A stretch of 64,000 nt of DNA. Origin: Saposhnikovia divaricata (taxonomy: Eukaryota; Streptophyta; Magnoliopsida; Apiales; Apiaceae). Of this stretch, positions 1 to 11,662 are shown piece after piece. The DNA lies in NCBI GenBank assembly GCA_036435485.1, contig JAZHRN010000137.1, positions 3,162,001 through 3,226,000 of the forward strand, in the 5' to 3' direction. The notes under the pieces are model-generated. The model saw only the letters and a program-made list of their open reading frames with translations, ran no database searches and was not told where the DNA came from. How positions within the stretch are numbered: the first letter of the stretch is position 1; each line of letters starts with the position of its first letter. Made by a program: the position numbers and the translations under genes.

Positions 1-169
1 TTTTGTTGAATTTCAATAACCCATAGGAACAAAATATGTAAAAATATCCACAAAATGGTCCGACTTGATTTTTAACAATATCCCGTGTACTAACCCCTTT
101 GAGAATTTTCCGAAAACCGAGTTTCGATCATATCAGCTCCGATTCCGGTCCGAATTGCGTCAAATAAAA
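1..169 (+). repeat. Exemplar L (leader) monomer: first monomer of an HOR unit
   Basis: An A-like monomer whose 5' end reads 'ttttgttgaatttcaat' instead of 'tttcgttgaattccaat'. These two C-to-T differences remove a CpG and the EcoRI site. L always follows a Y monomer, so its start marks the HOR boundary. I used L starts at 1, 846, 1353, 2029, 2874, 3719, 4226, 5240, 6424, 7269 and onward to parse the array. In zone III some leaders read 'aaatttttgttg' (33970, 36843, 40730, 43603, 45124, 47828). Those at 39040 and 50025 keep 'cgttgaatttc', a half-converted form. Confidence 0.93.
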
Positions 170-199
170 TTTCGTTGAATTCCAATAACCCATAGGAAC

Positions 200-224
200 A
201 AAATATGTAAAAATATCCACAAAA
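200..224 (+). other. Phased A-tracts (exemplar in the second monomer)
   Basis: Monomer positions 31-34, 40-44 and 52-55 are A runs centred about 10 to 11 bp apart, close to one helical turn, followed by a T run at 69-73. The layout recurs in nearly all monomers. By established DNA physics, A-tracts in helical phase bend DNA; that this monomer is curved is inference. Confidence 0.6.
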
Positions 225-2028
225 TGGTCTGACTTGATTTTTAACAATATCCCGTGTACTAACCCCTTTGAGAATTTTCCGAAAACCGAGTTTCGATCAT
301 ATCAACTCCGATTCCGGTCCGACCCGCGTCAAATTAAATTTCGTTGAATTCCAATAACCCATAGGAACAAAATATGTAAAAATATCCACAAAATGGTCCG
401 AATTGATTTTTAACAATATCCCGTGTACTAACCCCTTTGAGAATTTTCCGAAAACCGAGTTTCGATCATATCAGCTCCGATTCCGGTCCGAAATGCGTCA
501 AATAAAATTTCGTTGAATTCCAATAACCCATAGGAACGAAATATGTAAAAATATCCACAAAATGGTCCGACTCAATTTTTAACAATTTCCCGTGTACTAA
601 CCCCTTTGAGGATTATCCAAAAACCGAGTTTTGACTATATCAGCTCCGATTCAGTTCCGAATTGCGTCAAATACAATATCGTTGAATTCCAATAACCCAT
701 AGGAACAAAATATGTAAAAATATCCATAAAATGGTCCGACTCGATTTTTAACAATATCCCGTGTACTAACAACTTTGAGGATTATCCGAAAACCGAGTTT
801 CGATCATATCAGCTCCGATTCAGGTTCGACCCGCGTCAAATAAAATTTTGTTGAATTTCAATAACCCATAGGAACAAAATATGTAAAAATATCCACAAAA
901 TGGTCTGACTTGATTTTTAACAATATCCCGTGTACTAACCCCTTTGAGAATTTTCCGAAAACCGAGTTTCGATCATATCAGCTCCGATTCCGGTCCGAAA
1001 TGCGTCAAATAAAATTTCGTTGAATTCCAATAACCCATAGGAACGAAATATGTAAAAATATCCACAAAATGGTCCGACTCAATTTTTAACAATTTCCCGT
1101 GTACTAACCCCTTTGAGGATTATCCAAAAACCGAGTTTTGACTATATCAGCTCCGATTCAGTTCCGAATTGCGTCAAATACAATATCGTTGAATTCCAAT
1201 AACCCATAGGAACAAAATATGTAAAAATATCCACAAAATGGTCCGACTTGATTTTTAACAATATCCCGTGTACTAACAACTTTGAGGATTATCCGAAAAC
1301 CGAGTTTCGATCATATCAGCTCCGATTCAGGTTCGACCCGCGTCAAATAAAATTTTGTTGAATTTCAATAACCCATAGGAACAAAATATGTAAAAATATC
1401 CACAAAATGGTCCGACTTGATTTTTAACAATATCCCGTGTACTAACCCCTTTGAGAATTTTCCGAAAACCGAGTTTCGATCATATCAGCTCCGATTCCGG
1501 TCCGAATTGCGTCAAATAAAATTTCGTTGAATTCCAACAACCCATAGGAACAAAATATGTAAAAATATCCACAAAATGGTCCGACTTGATTTTTAACAAT
1601 ATCCCGTGTACTAACCCCTTTGAGAATTTTCCGAAAACCGAGTTTCGATCATATCAGCTCCAATTCCGGTCCGAATTGCGTCAAATAAAATTTCGTTGAA
1701 TTCTAATAACCCATAGGAACAAAATATGTAAAAATATCCACAAAATGGTCCGACTCAATTTTTAACAATTTCCCGTGTACTAACCCCTTTGAGGATTATC
1801 CAAAAACCGAGTTTTGACTATATCAGCTCCGATTCAGTTCCGAATTGCGTCAAATACAATATCGTTGAATTCCAATAACCCATAGGAACAAAATATGTAA
1901 AAATATCCCTAAAATGGTCCGACTCGATTTTTAACAATATCCCGTGTACTAACAACTTTGAGGATTATCCGAAAACCGAGCTTCGATCATATCAGCTCCG
2001 ATTCAGGTTCGACCCGCGTCAAATAAAA

Positions 2029-4225
2029 TTTTGTTGAATTTCAATAACCCATAGGAACAAAATATGTAAAAATATCCACAAAATGGTCCGACTTGATTTT
2101 TAACAATATCCCGTGTACTAACCCCTTTGAGAATTTTCCGAAAACCGAGTTTAGATCATATCAGCTCCGATTCCGGTCCGAATTGTGTCAAATAAAATTT
2201 CGTTGAATTCCAATAACCCATAGGAACAAAATATGTAAAAATATCCACAAAATGGTCCGACTTGGTTTTTAACAATATCCCGTGTACTAACCCCTTTGAG
2301 AATTTTCCGAAAACCGAGTTTCGATCATATCAGCTCCGATTCCGGTCCGAATTGCGTCAAATAAAATTTCGTTGAATTCCAATAACCCACAGGAACAAAA
2401 TATGTAAAAATATCCACAAAATGGTCCGACTTGATTTTTAACAATATCCCGTGTACTAACCCCTTTGAGAATTTTCCGAAAACCGAGTTTCGATCATATC
2501 AGCTCCGATTCCGGTCCGAATTGCGTCAAATAAAATTTCGTTGAATTCCAATAACCCATAGGAACAAAATATGTAAAAATATCCACAAAAAGGTCCGACT
2601 CAATTTTTAACAATTTCCCGTGTACTAACCCCTTTGAGGATTATCCAAAAACCGAGTTTTGACTATATTAGCTCCGATTCAGTTTCGAATTGCGTCAAAT
2701 ACAATATCGTTGAATTCCAATAACCCATAGGAACAAAATATGTAAAAATATCCCTAAAATGGTCCGACTCGATTTTTAACAATATCCCGTGTACTAACAA
2801 CTTTGAGGATTATCCGAAAACCGAGTTTCGATCATATCAGCTCCGATTCAGGTTCGACCCGCGTCAAATAAAATTTTGTTGAATTTCAATAACCCATAGG
2901 AACAAAATATGTAAAAATATCCACAAAATGGTCCGACTTGATTTTTAACAATATCCCGTGTACTAACCCCTTTGAGAATTTTCCGAAAACCGAGTTTCGA
3001 TCATATCAGCTCCGATTCCGGTCCGAATTGCGTCAAATAAAATTTCGTTGAATTCCAATAACCCATAGGAACAAAATATGTAAAAATATCCACAAAATGG
3101 TCCGACTTGATTTTTAACAATATCCCGTGTACTAACCCCTTTGAGAATTTTCCGAAAACCGAGTTTCGATCATATCAACTCCGATTCCGGTCCGACCCGC
3201 GTCAAATTAAATTTCGTTGAATTCCAATAACCCATAGGAACAAAATATGTAAAAATATCCACAAAATGGTCCGAATTGATTTTTAACAATATCCCGTGTA
3301 CTAACCCCTTTGAGAATTTTCCGAAAACCGAGTTTCGATCATATCAGCTCCGATTCCGGTCCGAAATGCGTCAAATAAAATTTCGTTGAATTCCAATAAC
3401 CCATAGGAACGAAATATGTAAAAATATCCACAAAATGGTCCGACTCAATTTTTAATAATTTCCCGTGTACTAACCCCTTTGAGGATTATCCAAAAACCGA
3501 GTTTTGACTATATCAGCTCCGATTCAGTTCCGAATTGCGTCAAATACAATATCGTTGAATTCCAATAACCCATAGGAACAAAATATGTAAAAATATCCAT
3601 AAAATGGTCCGACTCGATTTTTAACAATATCCCGTGTACTAACAACTTTGAGGATTATCCGAAAACCGAGTTTCGATCATATCAGCTCCGATTCAGGTTC
3701 GACCCGCGTCAAATAAAATTTTGTTGAATTTCAATAACCCATAGGAACAAAATATGTAAAAATATCCACAAAATGGTCTGACTTGATTTTTAACAATATC
3801 CCGTGTACTAACCCCTTTGAGAATTTTCCGAAAACCGAGTTTCGATCATATCAGCTCCGATTCCGGTCCGAAATGCGTCAAATAAAATTTCGTTGAATTC
3901 CAATAACCCATAGGAACGAAATATGTAAAAATATCCACAAAATGGTCCGACTCAATTTTTAACAATTTCCCGTGTACTAACCCCTTTGAGGACTATCCAA
4001 AAACCGAGTTTTGACTATATCAGCTCCGATTCAGTTCCGAATTGCGTCAAATACAATATCGTTGAATTCCAATAACCCATAGGAACAAAATATGTAAAAA
4101 TATCCACAAAATGGTCCGACTTGATTTTTAACAATATCCCGTGTACTAACAACTTTGAGGATTATCCGAAAACCGAGTTTCGATCATATCAGCTCCGATT
4201 CAGGTTCGACCCGCGTCAAATAAAA
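2029..4225 (+). repeat. Block P, copy 1 (13 monomers: units of 5+5+3)
   Basis: HOR units start at 2029, 2874 and 3719. Address labels: 'gtttagatcata' at 2150-2161, 'acttggttttt' near 2262, 'caaaaaggtccgactcaa' near 2586, 'tttttaataattt' near 3451, 'tggtctgac' near 3776 and 'gaggactatcc' near 3988. All recur at the same internal offsets in copies 2 and 3, with no difference noticed by eye at the labels compared. Confidence 0.88.
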
Positions 4226-7200
4226 TTTTGTTGAATTTCAATAACCCATAGGAACAAATTATGTAAAAATATCCACAAAATGGTCCGACTTGATTTTTAA
4301 CAATATCCCGTGTACTAACCCCTTTGAGAATTTTCCGAAAACCGAGTTTCGATCATATCAGCTCCGATTCCGGTCCGAATTGCGTCAAATAAAATTTCGT
4401 TGAATTCCAATAACCCATAGGAACAAAATATGTAAAAATATCCACAAAATGGTCCGACTTGATTTTTAACAATATCCCGTGTACTAACTCCTTTGAGAAT
4501 TTTCCGAAAACCGAGTTTCGATCATCTCAGCTCCGATTCCGGTCCGACCCGCGTCAAATAAAATTTCGTTGAATTCCAATAACCCATAGGAACAAAATAT
4601 GTAAAAATATCCACAAAATGGTCCGACTTGATTTTTAACAATATCCCGTGTACTAACCCCTTTGAGAATTTTCCGAAAACCGAGTTTCGATCATATCAGC
4701 TCCGATTCCGGTCCGAATTGCGTCAAATAAAATTTCGTTGAATTCCAACAACCCATAGGAACAAAATATGTAAAAATATCCACAAAATGGTCCGACTTGA
4801 TTTTTAACAATATCCCGTGTACTAACCCCTTTGAGAATTTTCCGAAAACCGAGTTTCGATCATATCAGCTCCGATTCCGGTCCGAATTGCGTCAAATAAA
4901 ATTTCGTTGAATTCTAATAACCCATAGGAACAAAATATGTAAAAATATCCACAAAATGGTCCGACTAAATTTTTAACAATTTCCCGTGTACTAACCCCTT
5001 TGAGGATTATCCAAAAACCGAGTTTTGACTATATCAGCTCCGATTCAGTTCCGAATTGCGTCAAATACAATATCGTTGAATTCCAATAACCCATAGGAAC
5101 AAAATATGTAAAAATATCCCTAAAATGGTCCGACTCGATTTTTAACAATATCCCGTGTACTAACAACTTTGAGGATTATCCGAAAACCGAGCTTCGATCA
5201 TATCAGCTCCGATTCAGGTTCGACCCGCGTCAAATAAAATTTTGTTGAATTTCAATAACCCATAGGAACAAAATATGTAAAAATATCCACAAAATGGTCC
5301 GACTTGATTTTTAACAATATCCCGTGTACTAACCCCTTTGAGAATTTTCCGAAAACCGAGTTTCGATCATATCAGCTCCGATTCCGGTCCGAATTGTGTC
5401 AAATAAAATTTCGTTGAATTCCAATAACCCATAGGAACAAAATATGTAAAAATATCCACAAAATGGTCCGACTTGATTTTTAACAATATCCCGTGTACTA
5501 ACCCCTTTGAGAATTTTCCGAAAACCGAGTTTCGATCATATCAGCTCCGATTCCGGTCCGAATTGCGTCAAATAAAATTTCGTTGAATTCCAATAACCCA
5601 CAGGAACAAAATATGTAAAAATATCCACAAAATGGTCCGACTTGATTTTTAACAATATCCCGTGTACTAACCCCTTTGAGAATTTTCCGAAAACCGAGTT
5701 TCGATCATATCAGCTCCGATTCCGGTCCGAATTGCGTCAAATAAAATTTCGTTGAATTCCAATAACCCATAGGAACAAAATATGTAAAAATATCCACAAA
5801 ATGGTCCGACTTGATTTTTAACAATATCCCGTGTACTAACCCCTTTGAGAATTTTCCGAAAACCGAGTTTCGATCATATCAGCTCCGATTCCGGTCCGAA
5901 TTGCGTCAAATAAAATTTCGTTGAATTCCAACAACCCATAGGAACAAAATATGTAAAAATATCCACAAAATGGTCCGACTTGATTTTTAACAATATCCCG
6001 TGTACTAACCCCCTTTGAGAATTTTCCGAAAACCGAGTTTCGATCATATCAGCTCCGATTCCGGTCCGAATTGCGTCAAATAAAATTTCGTTGAATTCTA
6101 ATAACCCATAGGAACAAAATATGTAAAAATATCCACAAAATGGTCCGACTCAATTTTTAACAATTTCCCGTGTACTAACCCCTTTGAGGATTATCCAAAA
6201 ACCGAGTTTTGACTATATCAGCTCCGATTCAGTTCCGAATTACGTCAAATACAATATCGTTGAATTCCAATAACCCATAGGAACAAAATATGTAAAAATA
6301 TCCCTAAAATGGTCCGACTCGATTTTTAACAATATCCCGTGTACTAACAACTTTGAGGATTATCCGAAAACCGAGCTTCGATCATATCAGCTCCGATTCA
6401 GGTTCGACCCGCGTCAAATAAAATTTTGTTGAATTTCAATAACCCATAGGAACAAAATATGTAAAAATATCCACAAAATGGTCCGACTTGATTTTTAACA
6501 ATATCCCGTGTACTAACCCCTTTGAGAATTTTCCGAAAACCGAGTTTCGATCATATCAGCTCCGATTCTGGTCCGAATTGTGTCAAATAAAATTTCGTTG
6601 AATTCCAATAACCCATAGGAACAAAATATGTAAAAATATCCACAAAATGGTCCGACTTGATTTTTAACAATATCCCGTGTACTAACCCCTTTGAGAATTT
6701 TCCGAAAACCGAGTTTCGATCATATCAGCTCCGATTCCGGTCCGAATTGCGTCAAATAAAATTTCGTTGAATTCCAATAACCCACAGGAACAAAATATGT
6801 AAAAATATCCGCAAAATGGTCCGACTTGATTTTTAACAATATCCCGTGTACTAACCCCTTTGAGAATTTTCCGAAAACCGAGTTTCGATCATATCAGCTC
6901 CGATTCCGGTCCGAATTGCGTCAAATAAAATTTCGTTGAATTCCAATAACCCATAGGAACAAAATATGTAAAAATATCCACAAAATGGTCCGACTCAATT
7001 TTTAACAATTTCCCGTGTACTAACCCCTTTGAGGATTATCCAAAAACCGAGTTTTGACTATATCAGCTCCGATTCAGTTCCGAATTGCGTCAAATACAAT
7101 ATCGTTGAATTCCAATAACCCATAGGAACAAAATATGTAAAAATATCCCTAAAATGGTCCGACTCGATTTTTAACAATATCCCGTGTACTAACAACTTTG

Positions 7201-7268
7201 AGGATTATCCGAAAACCGAGCTTCGATCATATCAGCTCCGATTCAGGTTCGACCCGCGTCAAATAAAA
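4226..7268 (+). repeat. Block Q, copy 1 (18 monomers: units of 6+7+5, plus one inserted base)
   Basis: Units start at 4226 (6-mer), 5240 (7-mer) and 6424 (5-mer). Labels are 'acaaattatg' near 4255, 'aactcctttgag' with 'catctcagc' near 4486-4530, 'gactaaattttt' near 4964, a five-C run at 6009-6013 where other monomers have four (hence 1184 rather than 1183 bp in the 7-mer), 'gaattacgtc' near 6237, 'gattctgg' near 6564 and 'tatccgcaaaatgg' near 6807. The 7-mer reads like a 5-mer front fused to a hexamer back. Confidence 0.87.
6009..6013 (+). other. Single-base insertion in a C run (five C instead of four)
   Basis: The monomer motif 'taacccctttg' reads with five C here. The only other such copy is at 13446-13450, 7437 bp downstream. 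It is an inherited marker showing that the two Q blocks descend from one parent. Confidence 0.9.
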
Positions 7269-9465
7269 TTTTGTTGAATTTCAATAACCCATAGGAACAA
7301 AATATGTAAAAATATCCACAAAATGGTCCGACTTGATTTTTAACAATATCCCGTGTACTAACCCCTTTGAGAATTTTCCGAAAACCGAGTTTAGATCATA
7401 TCAGCTCCGATTCCGGTCCGAATTGTGTCAAATAAAATTTCGTTGAATTCCAATAACCCATAGGAACAAAATATGTAAAAATATCCACAAAATGGTCCGA
7501 CTTGGTTTTTAACAATATCCCGTGTACTAACCCCTTTGAGAATTTTCCGAAAACCGAGTTTCGATCATATCAGCTCCGATTCCGGTCCGAATTGCGTCAA
7601 ATAAAATTTCGTTGAATTCCAATAACCCACAGGAACAAAATATGTAAAAATATCCACAAAATGGTCCGACTTGATTTTTAACAATATCCCGTGTACTAAC
7701 CCCTTTGAGAATTTTCCGAAAACCGAGTTTCGATCATATCAGCTCCGATTCCGGTCCGAATTGCGTCAAATAAAATTTCGTTGAATTCCAATAACCCATA
7801 GGAACAAAATATGTAAAAATATCCACAAAAAGGTCCGACTCAATTTTTAACAATTTCCCGTGTACTAACCCCTTTGAGGATTATCCAAAAACCGAGTTTT
7901 GACTATATTAGCTCCGATTCAGTTTCGAATTGCGTCAAATACAATATCGTTGAATTCCAATAACCCATAGGAACAAAATATGTAAAAATATCCCTAAAAT
8001 GGTCCGACTCGATTTTTAACAATATCCCGTGTACTAACAACTTTGAGGATTATCCGAAAACCGAGTTTCGATCATATCAGCTCCGATTCAGGTTCGACCC
8101 GCGTCAAATAAAATTTTGTTGAATTTCAATAACCCATAGGAACAAAATATGTAAAAATATCCACAAAATGGTCCGACTTGATTTTTAACAATATCCCGTG
8201 TACTAACCCCTTTGAGAATTTTCCGAAAACCGAGTTTCGATCATATCAGCTCCGATTCCGGTCCGAATTGCGTCAAATAAAATTTCGTTGAATTCCAATA
8301 ACCCATAGGAACAAAATATGTAAAAATATCCACAAAATGGTCCGACTTGATTTTTAACAATATCCCGTGTACTAACCCCTTTGAGAATTTTCCGAAAACC
8401 GAGTTTCGATCATATCAACTCCGATTCCGGTCCGACCCGCGTCAAATTAAATTTCGTTGAATTCCAATAACCCATAGGAACAAAATATGTAAAAATATCC
8501 ACAAAATGGTCCGAATTGATTTTTAACAATATCCCGTGTACTAACCCCTTTGAGAATTTTCCGAAAACCGAGTTTCGATCATATCAGCTCCGATTCCGGT
8601 CCGAAATGCGTCAAATAAAATTTCGTTGAATTCCAATAACCCATAGGAACGAAATATGTAAAAATATCCACAAAATGGTCCGACTCAATTTTTAATAATT
8701 TCCCGTGTACTAACCCCTTTGAGGATTATCCAAAAACCGAGTTTTGACTATATCAGCTCCGATTCAGTTCCGAATTGCGTCAAATACAATATCGTTGAAT
8801 TCCAATAACCCATAGGAACAAAATATGTAAAAATATCCATAAAATGGTCCGACTCGATTTTTAACAATATCCCGTGTACTAACAACTTTGAGGATTATCC
8901 GAAAACCGAGTTTCGATCATATCAGCTCCGATTCAGGTTCGACCCGCGTCAAATAAAATTTTGTTGAATTTCAATAACCCATAGGAACAAAATATGTAAA
9001 AATATCCACAAAATGGTCTGACTTGATTTTTAACAATATCCCGTGTACTAACCCCTTTGAGAATTTTCCGAAAACCGAGTTTCGATCATATCAGCTCCGA
9101 TTCCGGTCCGAAATGCGTCAAATAAAATTTCGTTGAATTCCAATAACCCATAGGAACGAAATATGTAAAAATATCCACAAAATGGTCCGACTCAATTTTT
9201 AACAATTTCCCGTGTACTAACCCCTTTGAGGACTATCCAAAAACCGAGTTTTGACTATATCAGCTCCGATTCAGTTCCGAATTGCGTCAAATACAATATC
9301 GTTGAATTCCAATAACCCATAGGAACAAAATATGTAAAAATATCCACAAAATGGTCCGACTTGATTTTTAACAATATCCCGTGTACTAACAACTTTGAGG
9401 ATTATCCGAAAACCGAGTTTCGATCATATCAGCTCCGATTCAGGTTCGACCCGCGTCAAATAAAA
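7269..9465 (+). repeat. Block P, copy 2
   Basis: Units of 5, 5 and 3 monomers start at 7269, 8114 and 8959. It matches 2029-4225 at an offset of 5240 bp and carries every P label: 'gtttagatcata' with its 'a' at 7393, 'acttggttttt' near 7500, 'tttttaataattt' near 8690 and 'gaggactatcc' near 9228. Confidence 0.88.
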
Positions 9466-11662
9466 TTTTGTTGAATTTCAATAACCCATAGGAACAAAAT
9501 ATGTAAAAATATCCACAAAATGGTCCGACTTGATTTTTAACAATATCCCGTGTACTAACCCCTTTGAGAATTTTCCGAAAACCGAGTTTAGATCATATCA
9601 GCTCCGATTCCGGTCCGAATTGTGTCAAATAAAATTTCGTTGAATTCCAATAACCCATAGGAACAAAATATGTAAAAATATCCACAAAATGGTCCGACTT
9701 GGTTTTTAACAATATCCCGTGTACTAACCCCTTTGAGAATTTTCCGAAAACCGAGTTTCGATCATATCAGCTCCGATTCCGGTCCGAATTGCGTCAAATA
9801 AAATTTCGTTGAATTCCAATAACCCACAGGAACAAAATATGTAAAAATATCCACAAAATGGTCCGACTTGATTTTTAACAATATCCCGTGTACTAACCCC
9901 TTTGAGAATTTTCCGAAAACCGAGTTTCGATCATATCAGCTCCGATTCCGGTCCGAATTGCGTCAAATAAAATTTCGTTGAATTCCAATAACCCATAGGA
10001 ACAAAATATGTAAAAATATCCACAAAAAGGTCCGACTCAATTTTTAACAATTTCCCGTGTACTAACCCCTTTGAGGATTATCCAAAAACCGAGTTTTGAC
10101 TATATTAGCTCCGATTCAGTTTCGAATTGCGTCAAATACAATATCGTTGAATTCCAATAACCCATAGGAACAAAATATGTAAAAATATCCCTAAAATGGT
10201 CCGACTCGATTTTTAACAATATCCCGTGTACTAACAACTTTGAGGATTATCCGAAAACCGAGTTTCGATCATATCAGCTCCGATTCAGGTTCGACCCGCG
10301 TCAAATAAAATTTTGTTGAATTTCAATAACCCATAGGAACAAAATATGTAAAAATATCCACAAAATGGTCCGACTTGATTTTTAACAATATCCCGTGTAC
10401 TAACCCCTTTGAGAATTTTCCGAAAACCGAGTTTCGATCATATCAGCTCCGATTCCGGTCCGAATTGCGTCAAATAAAATTTCGTTGAATTCCAATAACC
10501 CATAGGAACAAAATATGTAAAAATATCCACAAAATGGTCCGACTTGATTTTTAACAATATCCCGTGTACTAACCCCTTTGAGAATTTTCCGAAAACCGAG
10601 TTTCGATCATATCAACTCCGATTCCGGTCCGACCCGCGTCAAATTAAATTTCGTTGAATTCCAATAACCCATAGGAACAAAATATGTAAAAATATCCACA
10701 AAATGGTCCGAATTGATTTTTAACAATATCCCGTGTACTAACCCCTTTGAGAATTTTCCGAAAACCGAGTTTCGATCATATCAGCTCCGATTCCGGTCCG
10801 AAATGCGTCAAATAAAATTTCGTTGAATTCCAATAACCCATAGGAACGAAATATGTAAAAATATCCACAAAATGGTCCGACTCAATTTTTAATAATTTCC
10901 CGTGTACTAACCCCTTTGAGGATTATCCAAAAACCGAGTTTTGACTATATCAGCTCCGATTCAGTTCCGAATTGCGTCAAATACAATATCGTTGAATTCC
11001 AATAACCCATAGGAACAAAATATGTAAAAATATCCATAAAATGGTCCGACTCGATTTTTAACAATATCCCGTGTACTAACAACTTTGAGGATTATCCGAA
11101 AACCGAGTTTCGATCATATCAGCTCCGATTCAGGTTCGACCCGCGTCAAATAAAATTTTGTTGAATTTCAATAACCCATAGGAACAAAATATGTAAAAAT
11201 ATCCACAAAATGGTCTGACTTGATTTTTAACAATATCCCGTGTACTAACCCCTTTGAGAATTTTCCGAAAACCGAGTTTCGATCATATCAGCTCCGATTC
11301 CGGTCCGAAATGCGTCAAATAAAATTTCGTTGAATTCCAATAACCCATAGGAACGAAATATGTAAAAATATCCACAAAATGGTCCGACTCAATTTTTAAC
11401 AATTTCCCGTGTACTAACCCCTTTGAGGACTATCCAAAAACCGAGTTTTGACTATATCAGCTCCGATTCAGTTCCGAATTGCGTCAAATACAATATCGTT
11501 GAATTCCAATAACCCATAGGAACAAAATATGTAAAAATATCCACAAAATGGTCCGACTTGATTTTTAACAATATCCCGTGTACTAACAACTTTGAGGATT
11601 ATCCGAAAACCGAGTTTCGATCATATCAGCTCCGATTCAGGTTCGACCCGCGTCAAATAAAA
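9466..11662 (+). repeat. Block P, copy 3 (directly after copy 2)
   Basis: Units of 5, 5 and 3 start at 9466, 10311 and 11156. The offset from copy 2 is exactly 2197 bp (13 x 169) and from copy 1 is 7437 bp. The 'gtttagatc' label recurs with its 'a' at 9590, and 'gaggactatcc' near 11425. Copies 2 and 3 form a simple tandem duplication inside the larger P-Q repeat. Confidence 0.88.

Larger units (their letters stand above)
1..2028 (+). repeat. Zone I lead-in: 5-mer, 3-mer and 4-mer HOR units
   Basis: Three HOR units start at 1 (five monomers, 845 bp), 846 (three, 507 bp) and 1353 (four, 676 bp). The first resembles the unit at 2874 (a 'caaattaaa' monomer, then 'gaattgattt' with 'ccgaaatgcg', then an X with 'aacgaaat', then Y), but lacks that unit's 'tttttaataattt' and carries 'tggtctgac' in monomer 2. 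The trimer resembles 3719-4225. The tetramer corresponds to the last four monomers of the hexamer at 4226 and has a private 'gctccaattccgg' near 1661. Confidence 0.85.

Noticed and set aside
88..100. Telomere-like 'ctaacccc' in each monomer
   Set aside because: It is a single occurrence per 169 bp, not a short tandem run, so it is not telomeric sequence.
81..130. Possible CENP-B box
   Set aside because: The 'cccgtgtactaacc' region matches the start of the reverse-complement box (CCCG..T) but lacks the CGAA that should follow. Neither strand of the consensus contains the required NTTCG....A..CGGG pattern.
145..155. Second dyad 'attccggtccgaat' in A monomers
   Set aside because: It is nearly palindromic around CGG-T-CCG but needs a bulged C and has a one-base centre. 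It is lost in X and Y, so support for a functional element is weak.
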